A stretch of DNA of 38,167 nt from Elysia marginata (Eukaryota; Mollusca; Gastropoda; Plakobranchidae), in assembly GCA_019649035.1 (NCBI GenBank), contig BMAT01000687.1, positions 204,269-242,435 on the forward strand, read 5' to 3'. Of this stretch, positions 28,601-35,420 are shown in pieces. Made by a program: the position numbers and the translations under genes. The number at the start of each line of letters is the position of its first letter. Positions within the stretch are counted from its first letter, which is position 1. The notes under the pieces were generated by a model that made no database searches, was not told where the DNA came from, and was given only the letters and a program-made list of their open reading frames with translations.

Positions 28601-31600
28601 ACTGTCTCTTGTGAAAACATGAAGATATATGTTTGAATTCCACACTAAATATTGTAGTTGATGATCAGACCATTAAGCTAAATGTTTGAAACGTACCCGT
28701 GCATCCATCAGCGTTGGACTGCAGCAGATTGAAGAACTGAGGCTTGCAAGTATCACATTTGGAGCCCTGTACGTTGGCCTTGCAGAAACACTCGCCAGGT
28801 AACTAAAAATATCCCACAGATAATCGAAATATACATTAATATGTTGTTTGTCTTTAGTACTTTCAAAACAAATATATTTACTTAATCAATATATGTAAAT
28901 AATTATTAATAGATTTACATTACTAACATCCTACAGATCGCGAAATTTGTCTGCTATACTTTTAATTTGAGTCTTTAATTATCCCATACCTAAACCTCAT
29001 GTGATCTACTTACCTTGCCATCCGAGCGCACAACATCGTTGTTCATAACACAGTCCACCAAGTTGGTGTCCGGGTTGACCGTGGAGCCAGAGGGGTTGCA
29101 CCCACAGGGGACACAAGCGCCTTCCGATGTTTGAAGGACATTGGCTGGTCTAAAGTACATTGCTACACATTTCTCACAGTTGTTACCTGTAGAGGGAACA
29201 GTGTGTTTACAACACCTTCGTTATTTGAATGTGTCTAGGTGGTGAAGAAATCAACCTATAGAGCTTAAGGAACTAAGATACCCATCACCTTAATCTCCGA
29301 GTCATTTATTGATGAGAAAGGGTAACCGGAAAAAGAGAAAAGCTTATCAGGAACAAGAAAGTAATAACAATGTGAAAGTTGCCGTTGTTCTCTTGACAGT
29401 AGCTTGGAAGGCTTTAATAACTTTAATTTTAATATGACCTTTTTAGCGGACATTGAAAATTTAACATCATTTCTTGTCCCTGTTAAACTTAACCAGATTT
29501 CAATAGACTGACCAGATCAATACATAATGAGATCCCAAGCTGTTTAAAATTAATGACACCATTTTTAGGACATATGGGAGATAAGTGTCTATATTTTTAC
29601 TTTGTCACATAACTGGAAAACGTTTCTTCCCCTCCATATCTAATGGCAAAGTTACTTTGAGGCCAGGTAGGATTTGTATTTTCTCTAAGTCTAATGCAAA
29701 AGAGATGACACCATGAAAACAAACCTAAGAACAAAATTATAAGCTTTTCCAAGAGAATAATCAATTAATGGTCTGGGTTACGACATACTCAATTCCTCTT
29801 CTTTGATGTTGTATACCAGAATTTAAGCTAAGAACGGCACATTTCAGTCGAAGAGACAATAATTGTACTCACCATCAGTGTTGTGTTTGCAGTCAATGCA
29901 CACGCCTCCTCCTGCTCTTTGCCCTGAAATGTCTATAGATTCGCCAGCCGCTTCTACAGCCTCTTCATAAAAACAGCTGCTTGCGTGATCGAAGCAGTTG
30001 CATTCTGAAACAAAGTAGGTCTTAAGTATTTTTTGTAAACGTATCGAGATTGAATTTTTTTAAAATAACTAAATAAAAAATAAGGCAGAATTAAAATAAT
30101 TTCATAAAACAAATAAGCAGAGGGCAACATCTACATACTGATTCAGCATCGCAGATTATACTAGTTATATAGAAAAGAAGCGGTTTTGTGGCAATCAGAA
30201 ACTTTGTATTGTACATTTTGTTTAAATCTGATAAGATCATTGCCACATATTCCGTCTCTAAAAAAGGTAAGGAAATAGGAAGAAAACCTCGGGTGGTTAG
30301 GTGGCCCTATATCTAACCTGTGCATGGCTTGCCGTACTCAAACTCGTACTGATTGAACAGCGGCTGGCAAGTCTCACAGTAGCGGCCCCTGGTGTTGCCT
30401 CCACACTCACACTCGTACATGCCGGTCACGTTGCTCACAACGCAGCCGGTTTGCAGGGCGTTACACGGACACTCGGCCATCACTGTCAGCTCAGCAACGG
30501 AATAGTGGTTCTGATGTGGGGAAACGTGTCTTCGTTGAAATAATACATCATTATACAGAATGAAAGGGTTCTACCCTAGGCCACCATGTCCTACGGCGGC
30601 CTGTGTTCTAGCCTTAAAATGTGTCGTCAAGACCGCAAAAAAGCAACAAATGTTAAGCCGAGCTTCTTATCATTGAAAAAAAAAACAAAAAAAACAAAAC
30701 AAAAAAAAAACAATGGCGTTTCCTATATCAAATGAAAGCCACAGAAAATCATTGTTTTTTAACGCGACGAGAAAACGCAAACAGTGTTGTATTATGGTTG
30801 TAGAAAGAGGCCAAGCAAAAAAGTATGGTTTGCGGCTGTTGGGTCCCTGTTAGTTTCTCTTATTCAAGTGAAAAGTTTTCAACAATTGCAGCAGTCAATG
30901 GGGGGGGGGGCTACTTTAAATAGAGATTCTTCAAATCAGGGGAATTTATTTTATCAACCCCACGAGATATTAACATTCCATCAACATTTCAGTCGTCCCA
31001 GAGTCGTTAGAGGAACGGGGTTCTTGTGTATGGTTTAATTATGTTCTTGAGCCAAAGACTCCATGTGAAAATTGGAAAAATTTCCAATATTTCAATTGAC
31101 ATCTTAATTTATTGTCAGAGTACAGCTCCATTCTGTACAAAAAAATACTTACAATTGTGAGACTAATATACTTACATACGAATTGGCCAGAGCGTTGAAA
31201 GGAGCTATGAACAACATGTCATAAAATCTGATTTTGATGTATCGTATTCTGGACCATTCCTGGTGAACATAGAGATGGAAATTTTAGGGGACGGTTTTTA
31301 AAATAGTTTGTGTAATATGGTTTCAATTGAGCATTGTGGTTTAAATGGAAGAAAAAGACCGTTGTTTCATCACAAAATTTGACAAAGTAACTGCAATCAA
31401 TGTTGCTAAATGTCTTGTGGTCTTTATAGTTTTGAATGTTATATAACACATGAGAGAAGAAGACATGTGTATTTTGAATATTAGAAAAATACAACTATAG
31501 TTTATTACCTTCAAAGCACCCGGAACCTGCGCAAAGCTAAGGGAAATCTGAAGTAAAAAAAAGCATCGATTATGAAAGAAAAAAGCCACAGCAGCATAGT

Positions 31601-34571
31601 CTATTATACAAAATAGAAGAATCGGCATTCCCGGAAGCTTTGATGTAGTGTGTTTGCTCTTTGAAAGTGAAACAATATGTACCGGAAGACTTCATGATTG
31701 CATTTTAATTTTATTAATTTTATTGGCTTTTAAAGATTCTTAAATGGAGAGTCACATGTGCCTGGTCCATTTTCAACATACCAAGAATTGCTCATCTCTT
31801 TGGTTTGCTGACCAATATAAAAATGCAGAAAATTATTGACAAAAAAGATGCTCCACCTTCTGCAGTTACAGGTGATTTCTTTTGAATTATCAAATCTCAT
31901 ATGAGAAAAACCCATAAACACAGTCTGGTCCATATAATTTGAATTTCGATAAAACAAACCTTTCTTTAATTCATGTTGAATTCAGGTTACCAATTTTATA
32001 ATATCTTTGTAATGCATAATGCTATGTTGAATTTCGGATAACTCGAAATGACATTTTGTTCCCTTTGGGTTTGAAATATCCGCACTAGACTTTCCCGACA
32101 AATCAACGATTTTTCTCACTGTGTCTCCGGGGGGAAGGTCATCAGCCGCATAAGAGACGCATACAGTTCCGTTGAGTGTTTCTGGAATACTGCGGATGTC
32201 TACGTTAAACTGGGTGGAGCACCATTCCAGGTTGGATGTAGCGTACACCCACGGCACGAAGTTCACATTATCCAGGGACTTTTCAATGACGATACGTTGT
32301 GGAGTGAGGGCGTCTCCAAGCTGCAAGATTATCCTCTCTGCTAGGAATTCCTACAGCAGCAAAAAAGTTTTAAAAATACAACGATTATACTCAGTTAATG
32401 TTACAACTGTATCTTGATTCTCTTTTCATCTTGCCAAAACTACTATGTCCTTCTCTCAGTTTTCAGCTGTAAATCCTTATGTGTAGTTAGGAGTAGATTT
32501 GAAAACTCACCCCTGACTAATACGCAAAGGTATGTTTAGAAAACCACCCTTGACTAAGTGTACTTAAACCTTATTCTTGTGCAATTTACTAACAGGTTCC
32601 ACTTTTGATTTGTTAAGAGTTTGGCTTGACTAATAACTTTTACCATACGCTCCCTATTGGCTCAGAGTTTAAGTGTCACTATGGTTCAGACCTATATCTA
32701 CCATTTGATTCTTACTATTGGTTAGGGACTGTATATAAATAAAGTTTTAAAGTCATTTTATCAAAGATGCGTATATTGGTTTTTTTCTGATCGTGCCACA
32801 CAAAAAGGAGCGCAATCTGCAACAAGGTAAGCGGAAAAGATTGGTGTTCACCAAGATACACGTGGCCCTTTTAAGGTTTAAGTCACCACCATTAGATTGA
32901 AAGCATTTTTTAAAAAAGACGACAGAACGTGGCAAGTAGCCTACCTGTAACAAATCTAGACATATTTCTGCCTCCAGTTCATCCGATCTTTGATCAACAA
33001 AAGCCGTACCATAGTGGTAGATACGCGATCTGGACGTACTCTGCCACCAAGTGATTGTCTCGCCATCTACCATGTTGGTGGCTGGGTAGCTCGGGGACTG
33101 CAATCACAAGAAAATAGGTGAAAGAGATGCTAATCACATAAGTTTTTGCGGAAATTCTTAAACGTTTTTACAAAATAATACAAGGCCTGGCGGTGCATAG
33201 ATAGATAGAAAGGAAAGTATTGATTCGAAACGAATCATTACAGACTTTAAGCAGCAACACGTGAGTATGACGCGAACGTCTGTGGCGTCTATTTTTAGAA
33301 ACTGGTTTCATTATTTTTATAGTTTCCTCAATCTGCTTTCCCGATTTTCACGTACGCGTAGTGAGACACGGTGCGTGTGCTAAAGGTCTCTATTGTCGTT
33401 AGCATCACGTGTGACTTCTGTGATTGAAAAATTCTCGAAAAAAAGCAAGGAATATTTTCTATCCTTTGTCAGCCTGAGGTGCTTAAGGATGTGTATATCA
33501 ATCCCAAAATTTGATTGAAATAAATAGATGGTACAGCATTACGTTTAAATAAACGATTGTAGCTGAAAATGTTCTTCGTTACAGTTATGTCAATAGACTG
33601 TACAGCTCTTGTTAAATAAAGAAAAAGGACATATTACATGTTTGTCAAAGAAATCTTGCCAAAATTTAAATTCATACCAAAACGTATAGAAAAGATTATT
33701 AAAATCTTTAGCTATGGTATTGTGTACATATTTAGCTTAAGTGTACCTTGATAATCTCATGGCATACTGGTTTTAATAGCAAGTATATAGTCACTGACAA
33801 CAGGATCCTTTGTTCTCTTTTTTTCCATAAAAAAATATTAGTCAAATTTTATATTCACAGTTTTCACAAGTTTTAGTGTCGTGAAACATTGTATTTAACA
33901 AATAAGCGTTGTTGCTTGCATGGTTAACGATAAGAATTTTAAAGTACATCAGCCTCAAGAATTGGTTAAAATGGTAGATTTAAATTTTAAATGGATATGA
34001 ATGAAATTTTCTTTAAAATATAAAAAAAAACAATTCGAGAAAATGTGAAAACATAGATATAAAAACAGAGTGTGCAAAACTTTGAAAAGAATGAAACTAT
34101 GGGGTAAAATGGTGAGTTTCACACAAACAACATCAATCAGAAAAGTAAGCTTATGTGAAACAAAGAACAAGACAAGGGGGTGGGGGTAAGTTTCACCTTT
34201 GAAACAATACTAACAAAATACGTATTAAATGTACACAAATATTTTACCTGCTCCAAGCTGGGCTGTGGTTACGTTAAGACATGTCATTCATAATGATAAT
34301 TAGAGGAGAGTAATGGTGATGATAAAAGATGATAGCTACGGTAACAATTTTAGCTCCGATGGGGTGTCGCTATTGCTGATGCTGCTGTAGATGATGATGA
34401 TGACAATGATGATGATGATGATAATGATGACGACGATGATGATGATGATAATCATGATGACGATGTTAATTATGATGATGATGATGATGATGATGATATG
34501 ATAATGATCATAATCATGATGATGATGATAATGATGACGACGACGACGATGATGATGATAATGATGATGAC

Positions 34572-34602
<31 letters not shown>

Positions 34603-35420
34603 GTGGTGGTGGTGGTGGCGGTGGTAGTGGTGGTGGTGGCGGCGGTGGTGATTTCAATGAACTTAAGGAGGAGATTTCAACAACACACAATTAATAAGAG
34701 GTAGGCTAACATGCATGCCAAAAATATGTAAACAATTAAAAAGTTTTAATACAAAAATGTGATTTATCAAAATTTACCTCTTCTCTTTTGGACATCTGAA
34801 AGTTTAAAATATGATATCATTAAATTACTAGGTAATTTATAAAGCGCAATACAATCCACCGATGCGACAACCTAAAGGCGGAAGTCGTACTATCTTATTT
34901 TCTACGTTTGCAGGCGCTGCTAGAATAGTAATATAGTGATTATTTTGACATTTCAATGTACTTCTAAGCATACAAACACCACAATTTTAGAGAGAAGTGT
35001 GGGGATTATCTCTTCTAAATGTTCAGTTCAATTCTTACTTTCAGGTTGAAATCATTAGGTTTTTGAGAGTGATCTTTTATGTTCGGGCGCAAATCGTAAG
35101 AATTTATTGTTAAAAAGTCTTGGTTCTGAGGAACAGGAGCCTTAAACTAATCAAACTCAAGTCACCGTTAAAGTTTTCCTTACCCTGGCCACAAGGTCGG
35201 GCCTGTTAGGGCCTGGTTGACGGGCATCCACACAATTTCGCCTTGACCGACTTGCGACTGAGTCTGTTGCGTCCGTCAGGGTGTTGTAAGACTCCTTGCC
35301 AAATATGCCGCATGTATACTTTGCCGTTACAGGCTTTTTAAGGGCGACATTTACTGTTTGGCTGCTGCCAGGGTAGGGGCACAGTAAGACGAGAACGGCA
35401 ATAGCCGCGACAAACCTCAT
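281..35420 (-). CDS. LAMA5: Laminin subunit alpha, alpha-3/5 (LAMA5/LanA) type, 40 coding exons, 3' end outside window
   Basis: Secreted basement-membrane chain that assembles with a beta and a gamma chain through its coiled coil, while LG domains bind cell receptors (family knowledge). I assembled 40 exons by eye from splice sites and frame; all phases agree and give 2254 codons plus 2 bases. Order: signal peptide (residues 1 to ~21), LN (~22-256), LEa (~257-537), L4b (~538-730), LEb (~731-942), L4a (~943-1125), LEc (~1126-1465), coiled coil (~1467-2060), LG1 (~2060-2245). L4b plus L4a plus LG marks the alpha-3/5 class rather than alpha-1/2, beta or gamma. The start at 35420 is chosen over an in-frame ATG at 35435 because of its better Kozak context and clean signal peptide. 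LG2 onward is missing because the window ends. The symbol means ortholog-like; a lineage-specific paralog is possible. Confidence 0.95.
905..1870 (+). mobile_element. 5'-truncated non-LTR retrotransposon (LINE) fragment with ATT-rich tail
   Basis: The reading frame at 903-1163 carries the reverse transcriptase core [18 protein letters not shown], then [14 protein letters not shown] and VPQGSALG (motif B), all typical of Jockey/CR1/L2-like LINEs. Just downstream, other frames read [11 protein letters not shown], where the catalytic YADD is altered, and [11 protein letters not shown]. The frame is interrupted several times, so the copy is dead. The 3' end at about 1790-1870 has GGCGCTGGAAAATAA followed by an (ATT)n tract, a common LINE 3' tail. 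It lies antisense to the laminin gene between exons 40 and 39. The 5' end is truncated near 900. Confidence 0.85.
2156..2974. other. Intron between exons 39 and 38, no element recognised
   Basis: AT-rich intron. Short open frames at 2483-2762 show no recognisable protein. I see no repeat or RNA gene. Confidence 0.6.
3105..3802. other. Intron between exons 38 and 37, no element recognised
   Basis: AT-rich intron. An open frame at 3576-3788 has no recognisable domain. Nothing else is supported. Confidence 0.6.
3803..13345 (-). CDS. LAMA5: Laminin alpha exons 28-37: coiled-coil domains II and I, start of LG1
   Basis: Exons: 13083-13345, 12222-12398, 10794-10928, 10180-10329, 9728-9917, 8945-9089, 8342-8586, 7597-7722, 6841-7029, 3803-4114. 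Exon 28 opens with ECGQC, the short cysteine knot at which the three chains are joined, then about 590 residues rich in A, Q, E, T, L and N, the family's usual length for the long-arm coiled coil. Exon 37 carries the last heptads ([20 protein letters not shown]) and the beginning of LG1 ([15 protein letters not shown]). Oddities: exon 28's donor is weak (CAG|GTCACA); the intron after exon 33 appears to be GC-AG (CAG|GCATGT), the only phase-compatible choice I found. Confidence 0.85.
4138..4400 (-). mobile_element. Probable LINE 3' end with (TTGAAC)n tail
   Basis: On the minus strand this reads as a non-coding 3' region with TTTTCATGCTGTAAAACC, then GAGGACAATAAAATATT, ending in repeats of TTGAACT/TTGAAC. 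A 3' UTR, an AATAAA-like block and a short tandem tail are the usual ending of CR1/L2-type LINEs in invertebrates. No coding part is left. It lies in the same orientation as the laminin gene, and its tail ends about 20 bases before the acceptor of exon 37. The upstream limit is a guess. Confidence 0.5.
4441..4563. repeat. (ATCT)n microsatellite
   Basis: About 120 bases of ATCT units with scattered ATCTGTCT and ACCT variants. It abuts the 5' edge of the Penelope-like element. The open frame through it is only repeat-encoded IYLS units. Confidence 0.95.
4564..6772 (+). mobile_element. Broken Penelope-like retroelement (reverse transcriptase plus GIY-YIG endonuclease)
   Basis: Fragments in different frames, in the right order, match one protein family I know from cnidarian and mollusc genomes. 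They are an N-terminal region near 4720-4920, the RT core with [18 protein letters not shown] (motif B) at about 5340-5420, a basic linker near 5850-5940, [18 protein letters not shown] and [18 protein letters not shown] at 5985-6130, a GIY-YIG-like stretch [14 protein letters not shown] near 6260-6300, and the C-terminal part to about 6600. RT followed by GIY-YIG defines Penelope-like elements, and the hammerhead ribozyme right after it fits that family. The copy carries many breaks and cannot be active. It appears shortened at its 5' end. It lies antisense to the laminin gene. Confidence 0.75.
6636..6688 (+). ncRNA. Hammerhead ribozyme motif of the Penelope-like element
   Basis: Conserved core CTGACGA at 6641-6647 and GAAA at 6671-6674. 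Helix I is five perfect pairs: GTTGC 6636-6640 with GCAAC 6684-6688. Helix III is ACA 6674-6676 with TGT 6680-6682 around a three-base loop. Helix II is formed by 6650-6657 and 6662-6669 around TAAC 6658-6661, with one G-U pair, one C-A mismatch and slight imperfection next to the core. Cleavage would follow C6683 (GTC). Very short helix III is what has been described for ribozymes in Penelope-like elements. It is on the strand opposite to the laminin transcript, so it should not cut that RNA. Confidence 0.75.
6773..6815. repeat. Second short (TATC)n microsatellite
   Basis: Imperfect ATCTATC/ACCTATC units at the 3' edge of the Penelope-like element. It mirrors the larger ATCT tract at its 5' edge. 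Confidence 0.85.
7201..7380 (+). mobile_element. tRNA-derived SINE
   Basis: The head looks like a tRNA: an A-box-like TTTAGCGACAGAGCG at about 7213-7227 and B box GGGTTCGAGCC at 7260-7270, spaced about 34 bases apart as in RNA polymerase III promoters. The stretch between (GAGCGCTC...GGAGCGGGAGGTCG) resembles a SINE family common in mollusc genomes. The 3' limit is uncertain. It lies antisense to the host gene, in the intron between exons 36 and 35. Confidence 0.7.
7723..8341. other. Intron between exons 35 and 34, no element recognised
   Basis: T-rich on the plus strand, with scattered ATCT-like units near 7855-7960. An open frame at 7790-8107 has no recognisable domain. Confidence 0.55.
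9661..9706. repeat. A-rich simple tract
   Basis: Runs of A broken by C and G, about 20 bases inside the intron from the donor of exon 32. On the transcript strand this is a U-rich tract just after the 5' splice site. Confidence 0.85.
9994..10016. repeat. (GT)n dinucleotide repeat
   Basis: About eleven GT units in the intron upstream of exon 32. Confidence 0.9.
10031..10106. repeat. Intron block duplicated at 12539-12612
   Basis: The sequence GAAAACATGCATTGC, the following TTTTACTTGGTTACATTTTT and ATCACTACGAGA also occur, slightly changed, at 12539-12612. Identity looks above 80 percent by eye. Both copies lie in introns of the coiled-coil region in the same orientation, so this is an internal duplication of the gene or copies of a small unknown repeat. 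Confidence 0.75.
11041..11195 (-). pseudogene. Duplicated 5' end of exon 29 with upstream intron, probably not used
   Basis: The minus strand here has an acceptor (GTTTAG) followed by [16 protein letters not shown], nearly the same as the start of exon 29 ([16 protein letters not shown]), and the upstream intron copies 12399-12500. Similarity stops after about 45 coding bases, at GGACGG(T/C)CAG. The first good donor (GAC G|GTCAGT) would leave phase 1, while exon 30 needs phase 0, so inclusion would shift the frame. A weak in-phase donor (AAC|GTTATG) is possible. I read it as a truncated, decaying exon duplication between exons 29 and 30. Confidence 0.7.
11254..11570 (-). mobile_element. tRNA-derived SINE, near full length
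   Basis: On the minus strand an A-box-like stretch lies at about 11539-11552, and B box GAATTCGAGCCCC at about 11500-11511. The body has TTTGAGAAAGACAATTTACAC, then GGGTACCCGGATATGGGCTG-like sequence, then GATAAGGGCCTTTCGG and GTGTAAAGTGCTTAGAG, ending GGTGCTAAAAAAATAAT. This body and ending are typical of a SINE family I associate with molluscs and other lophotrochozoans. It lies in the sense orientation in the intron between exons 30 and 29, close to the exon 29 duplicate. Confidence 0.75.
11571..12221. other. Rest of intron between exons 30 and 29, nothing firm
   Basis: Mixed-composition sequence. The stretch at 11600-11760 is a little richer in G and C and may be part of another old repeat, but I cannot place it. 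Confidence 0.4.
12539..12612. repeat. Intron block, partner of 10031-10106
   Basis: Second copy of the duplicated intron block, upstream of exon 29 in transcript order. It sits next to the block that is copied together with exon 29 at 11041-11195. Confidence 0.75.
13366..13398. repeat. (GA)n microsatellite serving as a polypyrimidine tract
   Basis: On the transcript strand this is a CT-rich run about 20 bases before the acceptor of exon 28 (GCTGTTGCAG at 13346 onward). Confidence 0.85.
13604..13650. repeat. (GA)n microsatellite
   Basis: About 20 GA units, farther into the same intron. An open frame at 13457-13825 runs through it as repeated R-E and is not a gene. Confidence 0.95.
14084..18852 (-). 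CDS. LAMA5: Laminin alpha exons 22-27: LEc EGF-like repeats
   Basis: Exons: 18711-18852, 17745-17931, 16825-17018, 16168-16311, 15095-15247, 14084-14230. They encode the rest of the L4a-split repeat (CVPC) and six LE repeats leading to the coiled coil. All line up with human alpha-5 LEc in order, including the unusual third repeat ([17 protein letters not shown]; alpha-5 CPLSVPSNNF) and the [13 protein letters not shown] stretch. In exon 24 the acceptor completes a serine codon, giving [12 protein letters not shown]. Exons 24-27 are each close to one LE module, bounded by phase-1 introns, the layout expected from module duplication. Confidence 0.9.
14231..15094. other. Intron between exons 27 and 26, no element recognised
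   Basis: AT-rich. Open frames at 14386-14586 and 14800-15075 look like chance. Confidence 0.6.
15248..16167. other. Intron between exons 26 and 25, no element recognised
   Basis: AT-rich intron, no repeats or RNA genes seen. Confidence 0.6.
16312..16824. other. Intron between exons 25 and 24, no element recognised
   Basis: Nothing beyond the splice signals. Confidence 0.55.
17019..17744. other. Intron between exons 24 and 23, no element recognised
   Basis: AT-rich with short T runs. No coding or repeat signal. Confidence 0.55.
17932..18710. other. Intron between exons 23 and 22, no element recognised
   Basis: A minus-strand open frame at 18271-18459 has no recognisable content. Nothing else is supported. 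Confidence 0.55.
19184..20290 (-). CDS. LAMA5: Laminin alpha exons 20-21: L4a (laminin IV type A) domain
   Basis: Exons: 19803-20290 (488 bases, the largest in the gene) and 19184-19286. The domain shows the laminin-B signature: [19 protein letters not shown] (family: YW.AP..YLG....YGG.L.Y), [15 protein letters not shown], then [18 protein letters not shown] (family: +T+++FL..L..+..++I). Exon 21 finishes the domain and re-enters the split LE repeat ([14 protein letters not shown]; family: C.CP.GY.G.SCE). L4a is a short-arm globule inserted within one LE module. Family L4a domains are mostly around 180 residues; this one is similar. Confidence 0.92.
19620..19654. repeat. (TG)n followed by a G run
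   Basis: TG repeat with one GG break leading into about 12 G. In the intron between exons 21 and 20. Confidence 0.9.
20466..20790 (+). mobile_element. LINE fragment, C-terminal end of the polyprotein
   Basis: The plus strand reads [22 protein letters not shown], followed by a cysteine-containing stretch, matching the pattern IFRLRTGHNRLNHHM...IG...C.CG...T.EH.L..C found after the reverse transcriptase (and RNase H) of many invertebrate LINEs. The frame shifts just after this block, so the piece is dead. Only about 300 bases are recognisable. It lies antisense to the laminin gene, between exons 20 and 19. Confidence 0.6.
21291..22853 (-). CDS. LAMA5: Laminin alpha exons 17-19: LEb EGF-like repeats
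   Basis: Exons: 22717-22853, 21911-22126, 21291-21431. They encode three full LE repeats after the one in exon 16, plus the front half of the LE repeat that is split by L4a ([15 protein letters not shown]; human alpha-5 FCFGATERC). Repeat number and order match human alpha-5 LEb one for one: the short [17 protein letters not shown] repeat aligns with the alpha-5 repeat CGARLCDELTGQC, and [19 protein letters not shown] with CDQCSLGTFSLDAANPKGC. Junctions are all phase 0 downstream of exon 17. LE repeats form the stiff rod of the short arm. Confidence 0.9.
21432..21910. other. Intron between exons 19 and 18, no element recognised
   Basis: AT-rich with a short G run near 21750. Nothing else seen. 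Confidence 0.55.
22127..22716. other. Intron between exons 18 and 17, no element recognised
   Basis: AT-rich, no repeat or RNA recognised. Confidence 0.55.
22854..23529. other. Intron between exons 17 and 16, no element recognised
   Basis: It holds the longest chance open frame of the plus strand (23085-23558, 157 codons). This runs into exon 16 antisense and shows no domain. Confidence 0.6.
23530..26088 (-). CDS. LAMA5: Laminin alpha exons 12-16: L4b globular domain and first LEb repeat
   Basis: Exons: 25950-26088, 25496-25610, 24879-25024, 24006-24100, 23530-23753. The LEa-to-L4b boundary reads [18 protein letters not shown], equivalent to TCSEPARDHYLPDLHH in human alpha-5, so the phase-2 junction of exons 11/12 is well supported. 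Then come [12 protein letters not shown] (family: F.WRGYA), [13 protein letters not shown] (family: DYVVLLPSAYYEA) and [18 protein letters not shown] just before [23 protein letters not shown]4b is about 190-200 residues here, close to a beta-chain LF domain and well under half the two-lobed vertebrate alpha-5 L4b as I recall it. Exon 14's 3' end lies inside a tandem repeat. Confidence 0.88.
24680..24925. repeat. Tandem repeat (~72-base unit, three copies) covering exon 14's 3' end and splice donor
   Basis: Copies start near 24680, 24752 and 24852. Each has AGTAAACCTACCAGTAACAG and GGTTCCCAG(T/C)T. The third copy contains the true end of exon 14 (exon ends at 24879). The other two repeat about 45 bases of that exon plus its donor GTAGGT, with exon-like ends at 24778 and 24706. 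The middle copy is interrupted by the assembly gap, so the true copy number may differ. Confidence 0.9.
24797..24822. other. Assembly gap (26 N)
   Basis: Run of undetermined bases inside the second copy of the tandem repeat, consistent with a repeat that short reads could not resolve. Confidence 0.99.
25025..25495. other. Intron between exons 14 and 13, no element recognised
   Basis: AT-rich, nothing recognised. Confidence 0.55.
26089..27401. other. Intron between exons 12 and 11, no element recognised
   Basis: A 1.3 kb AT-rich intron. I looked for cysteine-rich LE exons on the minus strand and found none; this matters because LEa is short. Confidence 0.6.
27402..30510 (-). CDS. LAMA5: Laminin alpha exons 6-11: end of LN and LEa EGF-like repeats
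   Basis: Exons: 30318-30510, 29873-30004, 29014-29186, 28697-28802, 28303-28455, 27402-27513. Exon 6 begins [14 protein letters not shown], the LN end (family: YYYS+KDISVGG.C). Four complete laminin-type EGF repeats and one partial repeat follow, with the usual spacing (CxCxxxG..C....GxCxCKxNxxGxxCdxC). LE1 and LE2 align to alpha-5 LE1 and LE2 (exon 7 has [12 protein letters not shown]). Exons 9-11 align to the last LEa repeats before L4b, for example [16 protein letters not shown]. About six middle repeats of vertebrate alpha-5 are absent. LE1 also lacks the extra cysteine pair of the family (NTR for NTC, CETCQP for CDRCCP). Most junctions are phase 1, typical of LE modules. Confidence 0.9.
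27514..28302. other. Intron between exons 11 and 10, no element recognised
   Basis: AT-rich, no LE-like exon or repeat seen. Confidence 0.55.
29187..29872. other. Intron between exons 8 and 7, no element recognised
   Basis: No LE-like exon on the minus strand. A short open frame at 29265-29453 lacks cysteines. Confidence 0.6.
30677..30711. repeat. A-rich tract
   Basis: A runs broken by single C. May be the tail of an unrecognised plus-strand insertion; nothing before it is identifiable. Confidence 0.7.
31176..35420 (-). CDS. LAMA5: Laminin alpha exons 1-5: signal peptide and LN domain
   Basis: Exons: 35184-35420, 32945-33097, 32120-32350, 31509-31547, 31176-31259. All junctions are phase 0. 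The protein starts [13 protein letters not shown], a hydrophobic signal core, followed by [15 protein letters not shown], the usual LN opening. Later LN hallmarks are [10 protein letters not shown], then [16 protein letters not shown] (family: ERS.D...+PWQ), then VCVSY, and [11 protein letters not shown] near the end (family: R+RF). LN domains form the polymer nodes of the laminin network. Exon 4 is a 39-base microexon (13 codons, [13 protein letters not shown]) matching the family's IxVSLxxGRPGA stretch. Odd: between the TCG motif and WWQS there is only one cysteine, where alpha-5 chains usually have about three. Confidence 0.9.
31548..32119. other. Intron between exons 4 and 3, no element recognised
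   Basis: AT-rich, no feature recognised. Confidence 0.55.
32351..32944. other. Intron between exons 3 and 2, possible old repeat
   Basis: Two similar stretches (AAACTCACCCCTGACTAA near 32503 and AAACCACCCTTGACTAA near 32540) and a plus-strand ATTGG plus TATATAAATA pair at 32714-32740. Identity unknown. Confidence 0.4.
34387..34655. repeat. Long (GAT)n and (GGT)n trinucleotide repeat
   Basis: About 210 bases of GAT units with GAC and AAT variants, then about 50 bases of GGT/GGC units. In the 2.1 kb first coding intron (33098-35183), where I recognise nothing else. Confidence 0.95.

Noticed and set aside
34498-34704. Met/Val-rich open frame
   Set aside because: It is the translation of the GAT and GGT repeat.
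281-35420. Several separate genes (EGF protein, coiled-coil protein, LG protein)
   Set aside because: All exons join in phase in one direction and follow the laminin alpha domain order exactly.
281-35420. Laminin beta, gamma, or alpha-1/2 type
   Set aside because: An LG domain excludes beta and gamma; the L4b/L4a pair with LEb and LEc matching alpha-5 repeat for repeat excludes alpha-1/2.
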